The notes below the pieces were generated by a model. The model saw only the letters and a list, made by a program, of their open reading frames with translations. It made no database searches and was not told where the DNA came from. The position numbers and the translations under genes were made by a program. A stretch of 64,000 bases of DNA, taken from CAZVKN01 sp964627035. GTDB taxonomy: Bacteria > Electryoneota > AABM5-125-24 > Hatepunaeales > Hatepunaeaceae. The stretch is taken from assembly GCA_964627035.1 (NCBI GenBank), contig CAZVKN010000014.1, positions 18,919 to 82,918 on the forward strand, given 5' to 3'. Shown piece after piece: positions 28,801 through 37,171 of the stretch (its first letter is position 1; each line of letters opens with the position of its first letter).

Positions 28801-30298
28801 TATCCACCGAAAAGCATATACCTATATACTGGATCGCATCATCCTCATAACGCAGTGCATCCTCGCGCAATGCTCCTCTCGTGGCGTAAGCGTTGTCCAG
28901 TGTCAATGCGAAATGCTCGACTGCCTGAGGCATTTCACTGATACGGTAGTGGCACCATCCGAGGAAGTAATGACCCTCTATATAATACTTGGTTGAATCT
29001 GAAAATTCCTTTATGATTCGGTTATAGTATTCAATTGCGGTTTCGGGGTCGTTGACCGGAGGATCGAAATAGTATCCACCGACACGACGCAGCACATTCA
29101 ATGTGTATTCGCTGTTGGGATACAATCTCAGGAATGTCCTGAAAAGCCTGTTAGCGGCATCCGTCTGTCCGCTTCGCGACGTGAGATAGGCGAGATTGTA
29201 CAGCGCATCGTCAGCATACAGTGATGTCGGGAATTCTTCCGTTATGCGGCGGTACATTGATTTTACTTTAGCGTAATTCGGCTCAGGAGGTCTTAAACGT
29301 GAAGCGGCATCGGGATTACTCTCGAGCAGTGTCGCCAACTTCTCAAAGTAAGCTTCATACTCCTCAGCAAATGCCTCTTCGGTCTCCTTTAACACCAGCT
29401 CTGTCTGACGGAAATAGAGATGAGCAATTACATTGCGACGATGTGGGTATTGCAGGTAATACGGATCACGCTTCTGCTCACGCAGCAGTTTGGTCGCCTC
29501 GACGGTCAGATTCTGCTGTTCACTGCGCAGATTGGATGCAACCTCCTGTTTGGCTGTCTGATATTTTTCGAGAGCAGCTTCAAGTTCCTGCACTGTGTAA
29601 GACGAGTCAAATTCCGGCGTATCGAGAATAATCGCCAACTGAACCATGTCAACGATGTCCATGAGCCGGATGCGCAGTTTTTCGTATGCATTCCAGTGAT
29701 CCTGCCCGGGTTCCGGCGGCATACCGTTGAGCGACATGACCATGTCGCCGAGCTGACTGATTGCATAAGCCCCTTCGCTGATGTATTCAGGATATTTTGA
29801 CGACAGGTTCGCATCGTTCAGAATTGACTGCCAAATTTTACTCAGCTCAAACGGAACATAACGCAAGCCGATGAAGTAGTTGGTCGTGTCAATCCTGACC
29901 GCTTCGTACACAACTTTCTCAGGAATTTCTACCTTTTCCTCTTCAACCGGTTCAGGCTCTTCTTTGGGCTTTTCTGTAACCGCTTCTTGTGCCTGTACTT
30001 CTCCGGGTGGTTCTTCGGTCTGATCAGGTCTTGTGGCAGGCTCTGTTTCCTGCGTCAGCTGTTCAGGTTCGGCATCCAAAACGGTTTCCGGTTCACTTTC
30101 GGTCGGAGTTTCCTCACTGATGATATCAGACGCAGCTTCGTCTCCCAAAGTGTCAGGTGACATGGTGAGTGTATCGGATTTAGTTGTATCCGGCACTTCC
30201 GGCTGTGGATTGACGGGAATATCCTGGGCAAACGATGCAGTCCACATTAATAGGGAAAGCAGCATCAGGTTAAGGATAATTTTCATGTTATTGACCAT
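22847..30298 (-). CDS. Giant secreted TPR protein with acidic insertions and beta-sandwich modules
   Basis: 2483 residues. Signal peptide at 1-24, acidic Pro/Glu/Thr-rich linker to ~115, long tetratricopeptide-type superhelix at ~345-1160 (YADDALYNLAYLTSRSGQTD; FANKALYYVGLNQQNFLDKP), a helical part, an acidic Glu/Asp/Phe repeat (EFAEEDEFAEEDEFTEEGED) near 1690, then modules of a carbohydrate-binding-like or galactose-binding-like fold: YWFRYSFEADEPLANAFVWM near 1966 and YWFRRIFNIESRPSAGHIWL near 2338. One of them is split by an acidic insertion of ~100 residues (2019-2116). It begins 17 bases after the previous gene's stop and is followed by the Exb-AgmX genes; probably a periplasmic or surface scaffold. 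The fold calls for the sandwich modules are tentative. Confidence 0.72.
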   Translation of the reverse strand: MVNNMKIILNLMLLSLLMWTASFAQDIPVNPQPEVPDTTKSDTLTMSPDTLGDEAASDIISEETPTESEPETVLDAEPEQLTQETEPATRPDQTEEPPGEVQAQEAVTEKPKEEPEPVEEEKVEIPEKVVYEAVRIDTTNYFIGLRYVPFELSKIWQSILNDANLSSKYPEYISEGAYAISQLGDMVMSLNGMPPEPGQDHWNAYEKLRIRLMDIVDMVQLAIILDTPEFDSSYTVQELEAALEKYQTAKQEVASNLRSEQQNLTVEATKLLREQKRDPYYLQYPHRRNVIAHLYFRQTELVLKETEEAFAEEYEAYFEKLATLLESNPDAASRLRPPEPNYAKVKSMYRRITEEFPTSLYADDALYNLAYLTSRSGQTDAANRLFRTFLRLYPNSEYTLNVLRRVGGYYFDPPVNDPETAIEYYNRIIKEFSDSTKYYIEGHYFLGWCHYRISEMPQAVEHFALTLDNAYATRGALREDALRYEDDAIQYIGICFSVDTIDWKGAGVDNLVIWLENNPERMDEYGREIVIRLGNIYNDQMGLYAKAIDAYDRFVEFFGNDPRGPEVQQKVVEIFREGRVYNPDRAHDQKIVFFNDYNPDTEWWQVNTDSKVREEVAPVLEQYLNEYIDETRVTAYFDEATRRKVPKIDDIAISQQYGRQYIRFWPQGPNVYKIHADLAVDLEQLDKNVEAIREYWQVARSYEDTTKKELACMRVVAIAQEFVEKERADEVYVNENGELLSPDQKPQITEPEPEPELELVSEPVSDTLATETTATDTTAADTTAEKKKTIADDIPQHVPLIHSEEMLLAGFDMYIDFFPSTRNTPVMLYRAGELLDKHNYYSGSRPYLEKLIAEYPDHRFIESAWSLMLEGHFKSKEYAQVEDVARRISESNVSEKLKEQAYKRKAASILGYAQRLQEDEDYLTSAAEFVRVAIEAPDIEYAHQMLYQGGLTYVKGKDYEKANEAFSMLVKRYPRSDFANKALYYVGLNQQNFLDKPIDAARTFEQLVKKYPDSEFIQGALRDASYNFGLASKDTSLENNEQYHNDVIRVNEKYISLYPEAEDASAFLFENASHYLALDRFREANDIYQRYADRYPDDPITVRAFFERGKYYYEHDNQFQAATEFRATVEAHDRLTELGKTVWSGYAARSLSLLLEWEHEEYDQLRFSLPEANLRNAKTRKKDWRNALIDKYKKLVGFGSKEGYRAYYAIGRLDEELALATFNQDLPAFDSLNQKLTVLIDSVVLPATDYNELAVADYRSGMKSLNELAIAVTEQKIKIEAQVKQFSVVVMELDAQDTTISISDSTEKLTNLKKTVTYLDSAYTEAKMWADECKKKIPEVAFRGGEFFDRFWRENFEVAVVPDRAVQDLVNAGLPRVEAQMLLREGLLNSIAPITPEACGVHLQTLQTLQSTENGSQWTEPIETALVNKIDSLLTLFRDQVSLAGGRVDYYIDQYKVLLTDPDGEDAESPDGFYPDEFEGLILDRVEYFNTFTLDYITALAAIMDTVGSYDDQPIGFAEEEINDAFQFILDQYLKFKYHQDDGVAMKVDYTAKFDEDGEFQFDDAAAAFEELELTSIDYGLVILEEGLTIRDKHNVPGEAGIFILKELVSIDPEKYAERVGLQAESYVEFTNEEWKVYWDSDFDFETAGYDDSEWIAVSSSEFPDTVRVGIPEPEEELEDEFGDDEFAEEDEFAEEDEFTEEGEDLFEESDTLAADTTLADTILTDLAGETEPGAIEMPEGVVIDVEFGILDSLFAASKMNSELEPYQRMTPIWHTRLKADEIEMPEFPDTVNIDTASLDIFVDEDLLYSMSLEELIESGYPPEDYTPDMDGDQAEESIEPEDISGLLDDVLGEDTTAVEGEEVDTLLVDTLLIEGLEVADEDSVEIAEEPEEQVDLGSAEDVEAALEAQRQAARDSIESAALDAAWAELKEKAYTAIAERDSLMAIQAESDSLWSLWNEPDEEGVRTYWFRYSFEADEPLANAFVWMDGGDEYTLHVNGNAVDPSDVNPDAEVLAQAAIVPEEEVPAEELPVDEPVEETPEEGDEETGEEEPIDESTEEPPVDEDSGEAGEEEPTEESPDADTVEGETGETEGEDTETVEGEEELQEEPATESAEPIAHDISQYLQAGTNTIAVSVSSSNFSRNGLLFGLVYHSTERVEVVSSEDWLVSGIDEEGYESSEFDDSEWKLVMVSDDFFPKMDASTDVLIDELDAPAIWYSSTEPDELVLPMIPDTTYLDTFEVLIMVDTEGVDTLGQAAADARLSEIDDANREKLIMARKVAIFRETVTATAKAVEDEKVRLRDEYVLIAEERTMLEEQLGQADQLWEQWMDPDENGSRSYWFRRIFNIESRPSAGHIWLTADDDFNLYINGEYILADEQDSVDWMGVKEYEVGAYLQQGDNLIALEVIDTDNTRYGLFAGLIYKTIPDMEAALEQMVADQKAREEEIRANELAAAEERERLLNVEFTPEQLRDLRIIEKNKLR

Positions 30299-30315
30299 GT
30301 TTTCCTGTTTTGCGT

Positions 30316-33262
30316 CTAATTGTCATCCGATCCGGCTGGCTGCGGATCATCGTTTTTCTTCTTAAGCGTATCGGGAACTTCTTCACCCGCTTCTTCCGGA
30401 GGTAGATCACCGGACGGTTCATCTGTCACTTCTTCCACCGGAACAGTTTCTGCATCATCTTCCGGTTCCGACACTGCCTCTTCATCTGTTGGGACATCAG
30501 CTTCACCTTCTTCAGAAGAAGGCTCTGCAGCAGGCTCGTCTGTCACTTCCTCCACCGGAACAGTTTCTGCATCATCTTCCGGTTCCGACACTGCCTCTTC
30601 ATCTGNNNNNNNNNNNNNNNNNNNNNNNNNNNNNNNNNNNNNNNNNNNNNNNNNNNNNNNNNNNNNNNNNNNNNNNNNNNNNNNNNNNNNNNNNNNNNNN
30701 NNNNNTTGGGACATCAGCTTCACCTGAAGGTTCATCCTGTGTCGGCATTTCTTCTTCAGTAGGTTCACTCATCTCAGCTTCCGGTTCCTCAACTCCACCC
30801 TCTTCCGGTTGTGGTTGCGAAACACCTTCATCGGGAGGGGTCATCTCTTCTGCCGATGGTGAAGCATCCGTCGGTGGTGACTCATCCATTTCAGAAGGCT
30901 CCTCAGGATCTGAGGGAGCATCTTCAATTTCCTCTGCGGCACGTTCCATAGCCTTTTTCTTGGCGTAATCGGAGAAAGTCGAGGTCTCGGCATCCCAAAG
31001 GGGAATGGGCGGTGCATAGTAGGCATCCACACCCTCCGGGCTGGTCGGCATCATCTCAGCGAGGAAAGTCGAGGTGTCAACCTCTTCATACCGTTTGTCA
31101 GCCAACAGTTGATTGATCTGCTGGATGTATTCGTCTATCTGACCCAACCGCTTCTGTTGCTCCGCAAGGTTTTCAAACTTCAGACCGCCGTAAGTGTAGC
31201 GCTGATACGCAAAATCGCTCCATGCATCGAGGTCTGATTTGGCAATACGAGCCTCAATATCCTCGTCGCCCAACTCCTTACGAGCGTAAACCATCTGATC
31301 CTGAATATCCACCAGTTCTCTCTCGAGACCCGCAAGTTCGGCCAATGTTTCAGAATCAATTCCTCTCGGATTTATCAAGTAGCTCCGTGCATCAGCCAAC
31401 GCTTTGTCGGTCGCTTTCCATTCGTAGCGCAGATCTAACAGCAGTGAATCGCGTTGCATAGCGTTTGAGACACGTTGCTCTTCAACCTGGATCACTTCCT
31501 TTTCGTGGTCAAGATGATGCTGGATAGCAAGATCAACATCGGTTGACATGTCCATCAGGCTGAAAATGATATCCTCGTATTCGTAATAAAAGTCTATCTC
31601 ATTTTCCTTGAGTATCTTCTTCTTCAGCGAGGTCTGCTCGGTCATAATGCGATAAATCTCGCGCTGCTCTTCCATCAGGTTCAGCAGCATAGGGGATGCT
31701 TTTATACCTTCGGCAAGACGGGCGCGATCAAGCATAACTGTCGCTTTATAGCGAAGGTCGCGGTAATCATCGAACAGGTCAGCACGTCCCTGCATGAAGA
31801 TGATCGGTTCAAGCCTCTTGATTTCATCAAGCAGCAGTTGTATATCTGTTTTCTCGTAAGTGAGGTCACGGAACTCCTTTCGCTCGTCAACCGCTGACAT
31901 TACCTTGGTATAAGTTTCGACAGCAGGATCGAATTGATCGAGTTTTTCCTTACAGTATCCAATGATACAAAGTGCCTCGTACTTGTGATCACTGACAGGA
32001 TAATCGCGCAGGAATTGATCGCTAAGCTTCACGGCTTGTTTATACGCATCCAGCTTATAAAGCGACCAGCAGCTCGCAATCATCGCCTTTTCATACAGCT
32101 TACCCTCTTCCTCTCTGAGGGAGTTAAAATTGACGAATGCCAGATCGTAATCACCTCGAAGGAAGTCCACATACCCAAGCTTCAGCCTCGCTTCATCCTG
32201 AATTTCATTGCTGACGTTTTTACCTCCACTGCGACCTTTGATCAGAGGCAGATAACGCTTTTCAGCCTCATCAAGTTGAAACTGCCGCAGTGCACAGTCG
32301 GCGGCACGGAGTAGGGACAATCCATAGAAAGGCATTGATTCCGGAATCTGATCAAAGACTTCCTTTGCCGCCGCCAATTCTCCACCGGAATAGAGATAAC
32401 GGGCGGTCATATCAGCAATGCGCCAGTAATCCTCATCTTTATCACGTGAATCACGCTGATAGTCTTCCCACAACTCGATTGCCTGCTGAAGCCTGCCTAT
32501 ATCACCGGAAATGATCAGCATCTTGGCGAGAGCCTTGAGCCTCAGCGCACGGTCATCGGATCGCTCAACGGTAACTTCGTAATCCCTGAATGCGCGGTCA
32601 TACAGCTTCAGAGCAAAATATGACTCACCTCTGTAAAAGATGAGGTCAGACATATTGCTGTAGCTGTAGTTATGGATCAGTTCATCCAAATAAATTGAGG
32701 CTAACTGAAAATCTTCGTCCCGATAAACGTAGAACGCTTCTGTCAGATCACGCTTAAACATCCTTTTCATCTGGTCAGGCTTTGCATTACGAATCAGGGC
32801 ATCCTTGATCAACCTCGCCTCAAGATACTTGCGGTTGTACTCGCTTAGTACCGACTCTTCCCAAAAGACGTATTTCTCTCCGGGTGACATCTTCTGCCAA
32901 TTTTGCGGGAGACTGTACGATTTCTCTTTCAGATTGGAAAGCTCTGGCGGGGACAAGGTTCGGAGCGTGGATGAAAGGTCTTCCTTGCGTCTTTTTATCA
33001 CCTCACTGTTTATACCGTCGTAAAGCCATTTCAGGAAAGCTTCGCGTACGATCATCCTGTCGCTGAACTCGATGCTTCGCTGGTATAAATAGTATGCCCG
33101 CTGGCTGCTAAAAAGCTGCTCGGCGGGATTGATACTTTTCCTCGTCTCTGCTGAAAAACCGAGCTGTGACGAGAAAAGGAGAGAAATTGTGGAGACAAAG
33201 ATAAAAAAACTGATCAACAACCGATGGTTGGATATTGAGCTTAATCGGCTCGTGAATTTCAT
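30316..33262 (-). CDS. Secreted TPR/coiled-coil protein with acidic tandem-repeat tail (contains assembly gap)
   Basis: About 948 residues if the gap is closed without extra repeats. The frame is open from 33418, but ATG 33262 is preferred: it opens a signal peptide (LLISFFIFVSTISLLFSSQL, then GFSAE). TPR-like units run from ~165 onward (FQLASIYLDELIHNYSYSNM; SDLIFYRGESYFALKLYDRA), a coiled coil follows at ~600-670, and the tail from ~755 is Glu/Pro-rich. The tail holds a 39-residue tandem repeat beginning DEEAVSEPEDDAETVP; 100 N (30606-30705) fall inside it. Both flanks join in the same frame. First gene of the TPR-Exb cluster. Confidence 0.7.
30606..30705. other. 100-N scaffold gap inside a 117-bp tandem repeat
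   Basis: Exactly 100 unknown bases, the usual placeholder for a gap of unknown size. The bases on either side (CATCTG on the left, TTGGGACATCAG on the right) occur joined in the intact repeat copy at about 30483-30500, so the gap sits at a repeat phase where the real insert would be a whole number of 117-bp units, possibly zero. Confidence 0.9.
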
Positions 33263-33556
33263 TTCACGTTTCCTATTTACTCGAAAATAATTACTGTCGA
33301 ATGAGTTACAGAGTATTCCACCATACCTGCTGAGCGATGCAAACGGTGTAGAACTGAGGTTTTTGCCATCCCTGCAGGGATTTTTCGCATCTCCGGAGAA
33401 AATGACAAAATCAGGCACTGGATCAACTTTTAGTATAACCTATTTTCAGTCGGTTGTCAAGTATAGATGGTGACAAAAAGTTTTTATTACAGTAGTGACG
33501 CAGTAAATGAGTGAAGAGGAGAGAGATTTATCGGAGATTATCTTGATATGACACTC

Positions 33557-33613
33557 TTCACGAAGAGCATTAAGAATCGAAAGGTTCGTCTCAATCTTCA
33601 TGCTCTTCGTGAA
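33557..33613. repeat. Intergenic inverted repeat (ACGAAGAGCA type)
   Basis: Perfect 14-bp arms TTCACGAAGAGCAT (33557-33570) and ATGCTCTTCGTGAA (33600-33613) around 29 bases, just past the atpC stop. It could end the ATP synthase transcript, but the arms share the ACGAAG keyword with the repeat at 42606. Confidence 0.75.
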
Positions 33614-33635
33614 TTAAAATACTACGGTTGATCGG

Positions 33636-34058
33636 TTAGTTACTTCTGGAATGTGAGCCGATCCTGACTCGATTAAGAGCCCGTGCCAAAGCGATGCGAG
33701 CACGTTCAATATCCGTATCCGTAGTCGGCTCGGACAATCGTCCCAACGCCCTTTTCTCTGCTTCCTTTGCACGTTCAAGATCAATCTTGTCAGCACGTTC
33801 CGCCGTTTGGGCAAGGATGGTAACTCTGTCACCGAGAACTTCTGCGTATCCACCTGACGTCGCCCATTCCACCTGACCTTCGGTAGTATCCATCGTAATG
33901 CTGCCAACCTGAAGTGCTGTCATGAATGGCAGATGATCGGGGAGAACGCCGAATGACCCTTCAGTTCCGGGAGCACGCATATGAGTTACGTTATACTCCT
34001 CCTGCGTCCCGAAAGGGGTGACAACTGTCACGGTGAAGCTGTTTTCTGTATCAGCCAA
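33636..34058 (-). CDS. atpC: ATP synthase F1 epsilon subunit
   Basis: About 140 residues. Epsilon couples the gamma rotor to the c-ring and inhibits hydrolysis. The N-terminal beta-barrel (FTVTVVTPFGTQEEYNVTHM, APGTEGSFGVLPDHLPFMTA) and C-terminal two-helix part (RADKIDLERAKEAEKRALGR) are present. The open frame goes to 34154, but that part lies in atpD; TTG 34058 overlaps the atpD stop by eight bases and has GGAG at about ten bases, so it is the probable start. Confidence 0.9.
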   Translation of the reverse strand: MADTENSFTVTVVTPFGTQEEYNVTHMRAPGTEGSFGVLPDHLPFMTALQVGSITMDTTEGQVEWATSGGYAEVLGDRVTILAQTAERADKIDLERAKEAEKRALGRLSEPTTDTDIERARIALARALNRVRIGSHSRSN

Positions 34059-35523
34059 CCTTCTTTTGCTCCTCTGCGCGTTCGAGTACTTCGTCAATAG
34101 TTCCTGCCATATAGAACGACTGTTCCGGAATGTGGTCAAGCTCACCGTCAACAATCATTTTGAAACCGCGGATGGATTCCTTCAGAGGTACATATTTACC
34201 CGCCTTTCCGGTAAATACCTCAGCCACAAAGAACGGCTGGGACAGGAACTTTTGGATGCGGCGCGCACGCTCAACAACCTGCTTGTCCTCATCTGACAGT
34301 TCATCCATTCCGAGGATGGCAATGATATCCTGAAGGTTTTTGTACCGCTGAAGAACTTCCTGACACCGTTTGGCAACTTCGTAGTGGTCGTTGCCGATCA
34401 CCTGCGGATCCATAATGCGAGAAGCGGAATCGAGCGGATCAACAGCCGGATAGATACCCATTTCGACGATTTGACGCGATAGCACAGTTGTTGCATCAAG
34501 GTGTGCAAATGTCGTCGCAGGAGCCGGGTCTGTCAAGTCGTCAGCAGGTACGTACACTGCTTGAACGGAAGTGATTGATCCATGCTTGGTTGACGTTATC
34601 CGTTCCTGCAGCTCACCCATCTCAGTTGCCAATGTAGGTTGGTAACCGACCGCAGACGGCATACGTCCGAGAAGTGCGGACACCTCACTACCTGCCTGCG
34701 TGAAGCGGAACATATTGTCAATGAACAGCAGCACATCCATGCCCTGCTCATCGCGGAAATACTCAGCCAACGACACACCGGTCAGCGCTATACGTGCACG
34801 ACAGCCGGGGGGTTCGTTCATCTGACCGAATGACATTGCGACGCGCGACTCAGGCAGCATTGACTTGTCAACCTTCGACAAATCGAATGACTCCATGTCA
34901 AATTCGTCGCCATAGTTGACAACCTTTGATTCGATCATCTCTCGCAGCAGATCGTGACCTTCACGAGTACGCTCACCAACACCGGAGAAGACCGAAATAC
35001 CGCCATGCTGCTTAGCGATATTGTTGATAAGCTCCATCACGATGACGGTCTTGCCCACACCGGCGCCACCGAACATACCGACCTTACCGCCCTTTGGAAT
35101 CGGCTGGATTAAATCGAGAACCTTGATTCCGGTTTCGAGCAATTCGGAACTGGTATCGAGGTCTGTCAATGCAGGTGGTTTACGGTGGATCGGATAGCGT
35201 TCTTCAGAGACAATATCACCTAGACCGTCAATCGGTTCACCGATCACGTTGATCAGGCGACCGAGTGTAGCTTTGCCGACCGGAATAGAGATTGAATCTT
35301 CTGTGTCGGTTACTTTCTCGCCACGCTTGAGACCGTCTGTGGTGTCCATTGCGATGGTTCTGACCATACGGTCACCGAGGTGCTGCTGGACTTCGAGCGT
35401 CAGCGTACCCTGCTCACCGCGGTCAATGTGAAGTGCATTGTATAACGCCGGTAGGTTTCCGTCCGGAAACTCAACGTCAATCACAACACCGATAATTTGT
35501 TTTACAAATCCTTCGTTAGCCAT
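34051..35523 (-). CDS. atpD: ATP synthase F1 beta subunit
   Basis: 490-residue catalytic subunit. Walker A GGAGVGKT, GERTREGHDL (catalytic Glu) and ALTGVSLAEYFRDEQG mark the nucleotide site. Length is slightly above the usual ~470. Unlike the standard order atpA-atpG-atpD, a lipoprotein gene stands between atpG and atpD. The gene overlaps atpC. Confidence 0.97.
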   Translation of the reverse strand: MANEGFVKQIIGVVIDVEFPDGNLPALYNALHIDRGEQGTLTLEVQQHLGDRMVRTIAMDTTDGLKRGEKVTDTEDSISIPVGKATLGRLINVIGEPIDGLGDIVSEERYPIHRKPPALTDLDTSSELLETGIKVLDLIQPIPKGGKVGMFGGAGVGKTVIVMELINNIAKQHGGISVFSGVGERTREGHDLLREMIESKVVNYGDEFDMESFDLSKVDKSMLPESRVAMSFGQMNEPPGCRARIALTGVSLAEYFRDEQGMDVLLFIDNMFRFTQAGSEVSALLGRMPSAVGYQPTLATEMGELQERITSTKHGSITSVQAVYVPADDLTDPAPATTFAHLDATTVLSRQIVEMGIYPAVDPLDSASRIMDPQVIGNDHYEVAKRCQEVLQRYKNLQDIIAILGMDELSDEDKQVVERARRIQKFLSQPFFVAEVFTGKAGKYVPLKESIRGFKMIVDGELDHIPEQSFYMAGTIDEVLERAEEQKKVG

Positions 35524-35599
35524 AAGCTCAATGTTTTATTTAGGTTTTGCCTGTGTTAAGGCTGATTACTTTTCTAATTTATCTGGTAAAGGTCTATTA

Positions 35600-36136
35600 C
35601 TACTTGAGTATAGACATCTCTTCAAGCATACGCATGATGTCATCTCTATGGACCACATACTCATCTCTCGGCATGTCAACCTTGACCTTTACCACAACTC
35701 TTTTCCCAGGTTTGCTTCCGACAAAAATCGCCCGCAATCCCCGCATGGTCGCAACCTCTTCCTCAAGGTATTGCATCTCAACATAACGACCTTCAGTGGT
35801 CCTGCAGGCTATCGCACCGCCATCCAACCGCTTGTACTCAATCATCATTGACACGTCTCTCGTCAGATCGTGATAAACCTCACCCGGTGACAGATCCGCC
35901 GCAGCCTGTTCAGCGGTAACAACTATCTTGCCGTTGGGAACATCGTCAGACTCGCCAATCAACAGGTCCAACCCTCCCCGTCCTCCATCGGTCACATCAG
36001 AATCATCGAGAATTGACCAACCCGGAGGGAACGGCATCTGAAAATCGAAATTACTGCTCTTGTGGATGTAATCACCCCACTGCCCGCACCCGATAACCAA
36101 TATCGTTGATAGTAACAGAATTCCTGCTTTTTTCAT
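35600..36136 (-). CDS. Lipoprotein of unknown function inside the ATP synthase operon
   Basis: 178 residues. The signal MKKAGILLLSTILVIGC has a lipobox with C17. The mature part starts with FDFQMPFPPGWSILDDSD, which resembles the opening of PsbP/MOG1-like domains, and ends as a mixed alpha/beta region (KRVVVKVKVDMPRDEYVVHR). Same strand as atpG (29 bp upstream) and atpD (76 bp downstream), so probably cotranscribed. A lipoprotein faces the periplasm, opposite to F1, so a direct part in catalysis is unlikely. No homologue named with confidence. Confidence 0.7.
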   Translation of the reverse strand: MKKAGILLLSTILVIGCGQWGDYIHKSSNFDFQMPFPPGWSILDDSDVTDGGRGGLDLLIGESDDVPNGKIVVTAEQAAADLSPGEVYHDLTRDVSMMIEYKRLDGGAIACRTTEGRYVEMQYLEEEVATMRGLRAIFVGSKPGKRVVVKVKVDMPRDEYVVHRDDIMRMLEEMSILK

Positions 36137-36165
36137 TGTTGACCTCCCGATCTGTTATGATCTGT

Positions 36166-37023
36166 TTACTTCAGCCCTTCGGCTCCACTGACAATCTCCA
36201 GTATCTCCTTCGTAATCATCGCTTGCCGTGCCTTGTTATACTGCAGTGTCATCGAATCAATCAGCTCTTTAGCGTTCTTGGTGGCGTTTTCCATGGCGGT
36301 CATTCGCGCAGCCTGTTCAGCGGCAAACGATTCGAGCAACACCCGCCACACCTGCATATTGACATGCATCGGCAGCAGCATATCGAGCACTCCGTCGCGA
36401 TCCGGTTCGTAGATGTAGTCAACCGGTTTCCACGTTGTCATCTCATCGGATGGTGTGATCGGCAGTAACTGCTCGCAGATGATCTCCTGCTGCACCACGT
36501 TTTTAAACTCGTTGTAAACGAGATAAATACGGTCGAAGTTCTCCTGCTTATAGAGATCAACAATCGTTCCACCAATAGCAGAAGCTTGTGAAAACTCAAG
36601 CTCGTTGAACACTCCAGCAAAATACTTATAGATGGACACTTCTCGCTTGCGGAAAAAGTCATGACCGCGACGACCAATCGTCAGAAGTTGCACTTCCCTG
36701 TCAGTGAAATCATTAAGAACCTGCTGTGTTCGTCTCGCAATGTTTATGTTGAAGCTGCCACACATACCTCTGTCGGATGTGACCGAGACAACCCCGACAT
36801 GCTCGGAGTCACGAACGGATAGCAGTGAATGCTGCTCTGTGTCCGTGTGAGCAGCGAGCGAAGCGATCACATCCCGCAGCTTCCAAGCATACGGTCGCGC
36901 CGACTCCATATTTTGCTGGGCACGCCTCAACTTAGCCGCCGCAACCATCTTCATCGCCCTTGTTATCTGACGAGTGCTGGTCACACCGGCAATCCGGCGT
37001 TTAATCTGTTTTAACGAAGGCAT
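36166..37023 (-). CDS. atpG: ATP synthase F1 gamma subunit
   Basis: 285-residue central rotor stalk. The N-terminal coiled-coil helix (LKQIKRRIAGVTSTRQITRA, MKMVAAAKLRRAQ) and the C-terminal helix (NATKNAKELIDSMTLQYNKA, RQAMITKEI) are the conserved rotor parts; SDRGMCGSFN is the internal hallmark. GGAAG precedes the ATG closely. Confidence 0.96.
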   Translation of the reverse strand: MPSLKQIKRRIAGVTSTRQITRAMKMVAAAKLRRAQQNMESARPYAWKLRDVIASLAAHTDTEQHSLLSVRDSEHVGVVSVTSDRGMCGSFNINIARRTQQVLNDFTDREVQLLTIGRRGHDFFRKREVSIYKYFAGVFNELEFSQASAIGGTIVDLYKQENFDRIYLVYNEFKNVVQQEIICEQLLPITPSDEMTTWKPVDYIYEPDRDGVLDMLLPMHVNMQVWRVLLESFAAEQAARMTAMENATKNAKELIDSMTLQYNKARQAMITKEILEIVSGAEGLK

Positions 37024-37050
37024 CTATCTTCCTGATTCTATGTTCGTTTT

Positions 37051-37163
37051 CACGCAAAGCCCGTACGGTATGGTGATGTAGTCGGGTTTGTCTCAAGCCC
37101 GACGTCGCAGTTGAGACAACCACGACTACATACAATTTTTGTCTAACTTCACACCTTTGCGTG
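37051..37163. repeat. CACGCAAAG inverted repeat holding a nested double-hairpin element
   Basis: Arms CACGCAAAG (37051-37059) and CTTTGCGTG (37155-37163) enclose a complete copy of the TGTAGTC element (37077-37130). The outer family is the type whose full form carries ACGCAAAGACGCAAAG strings. The nested order shows the 54-bp element arrived after the outer repeat. The whole lies between atpA and atpG. Confidence 0.6.
37077..37130. repeat. Double-hairpin palindromic repeat, copy 3
   Basis: 54-bp copy in the orientation opposite to the one at 42532: hairpin GTCGGGTTTG-TCT-CAAGCCCGAC comes first, then GTCGCAGTTG-AGA-CAACCACGAC (imperfect). Outer ends TGTA and TACA. Located between atpA and atpG. 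Confidence 0.9.
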
Positions 37164-37171
37164 AGACAAAA

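Noticed and set aside
30320..30968. Plus-strand Ser-rich or Pro/His-rich frames over the acidic repeat and the N gap
   Set aside because: They are antisense shadows of the Glu/Pro-rich coding repeat; the minus strand holds the real protein.
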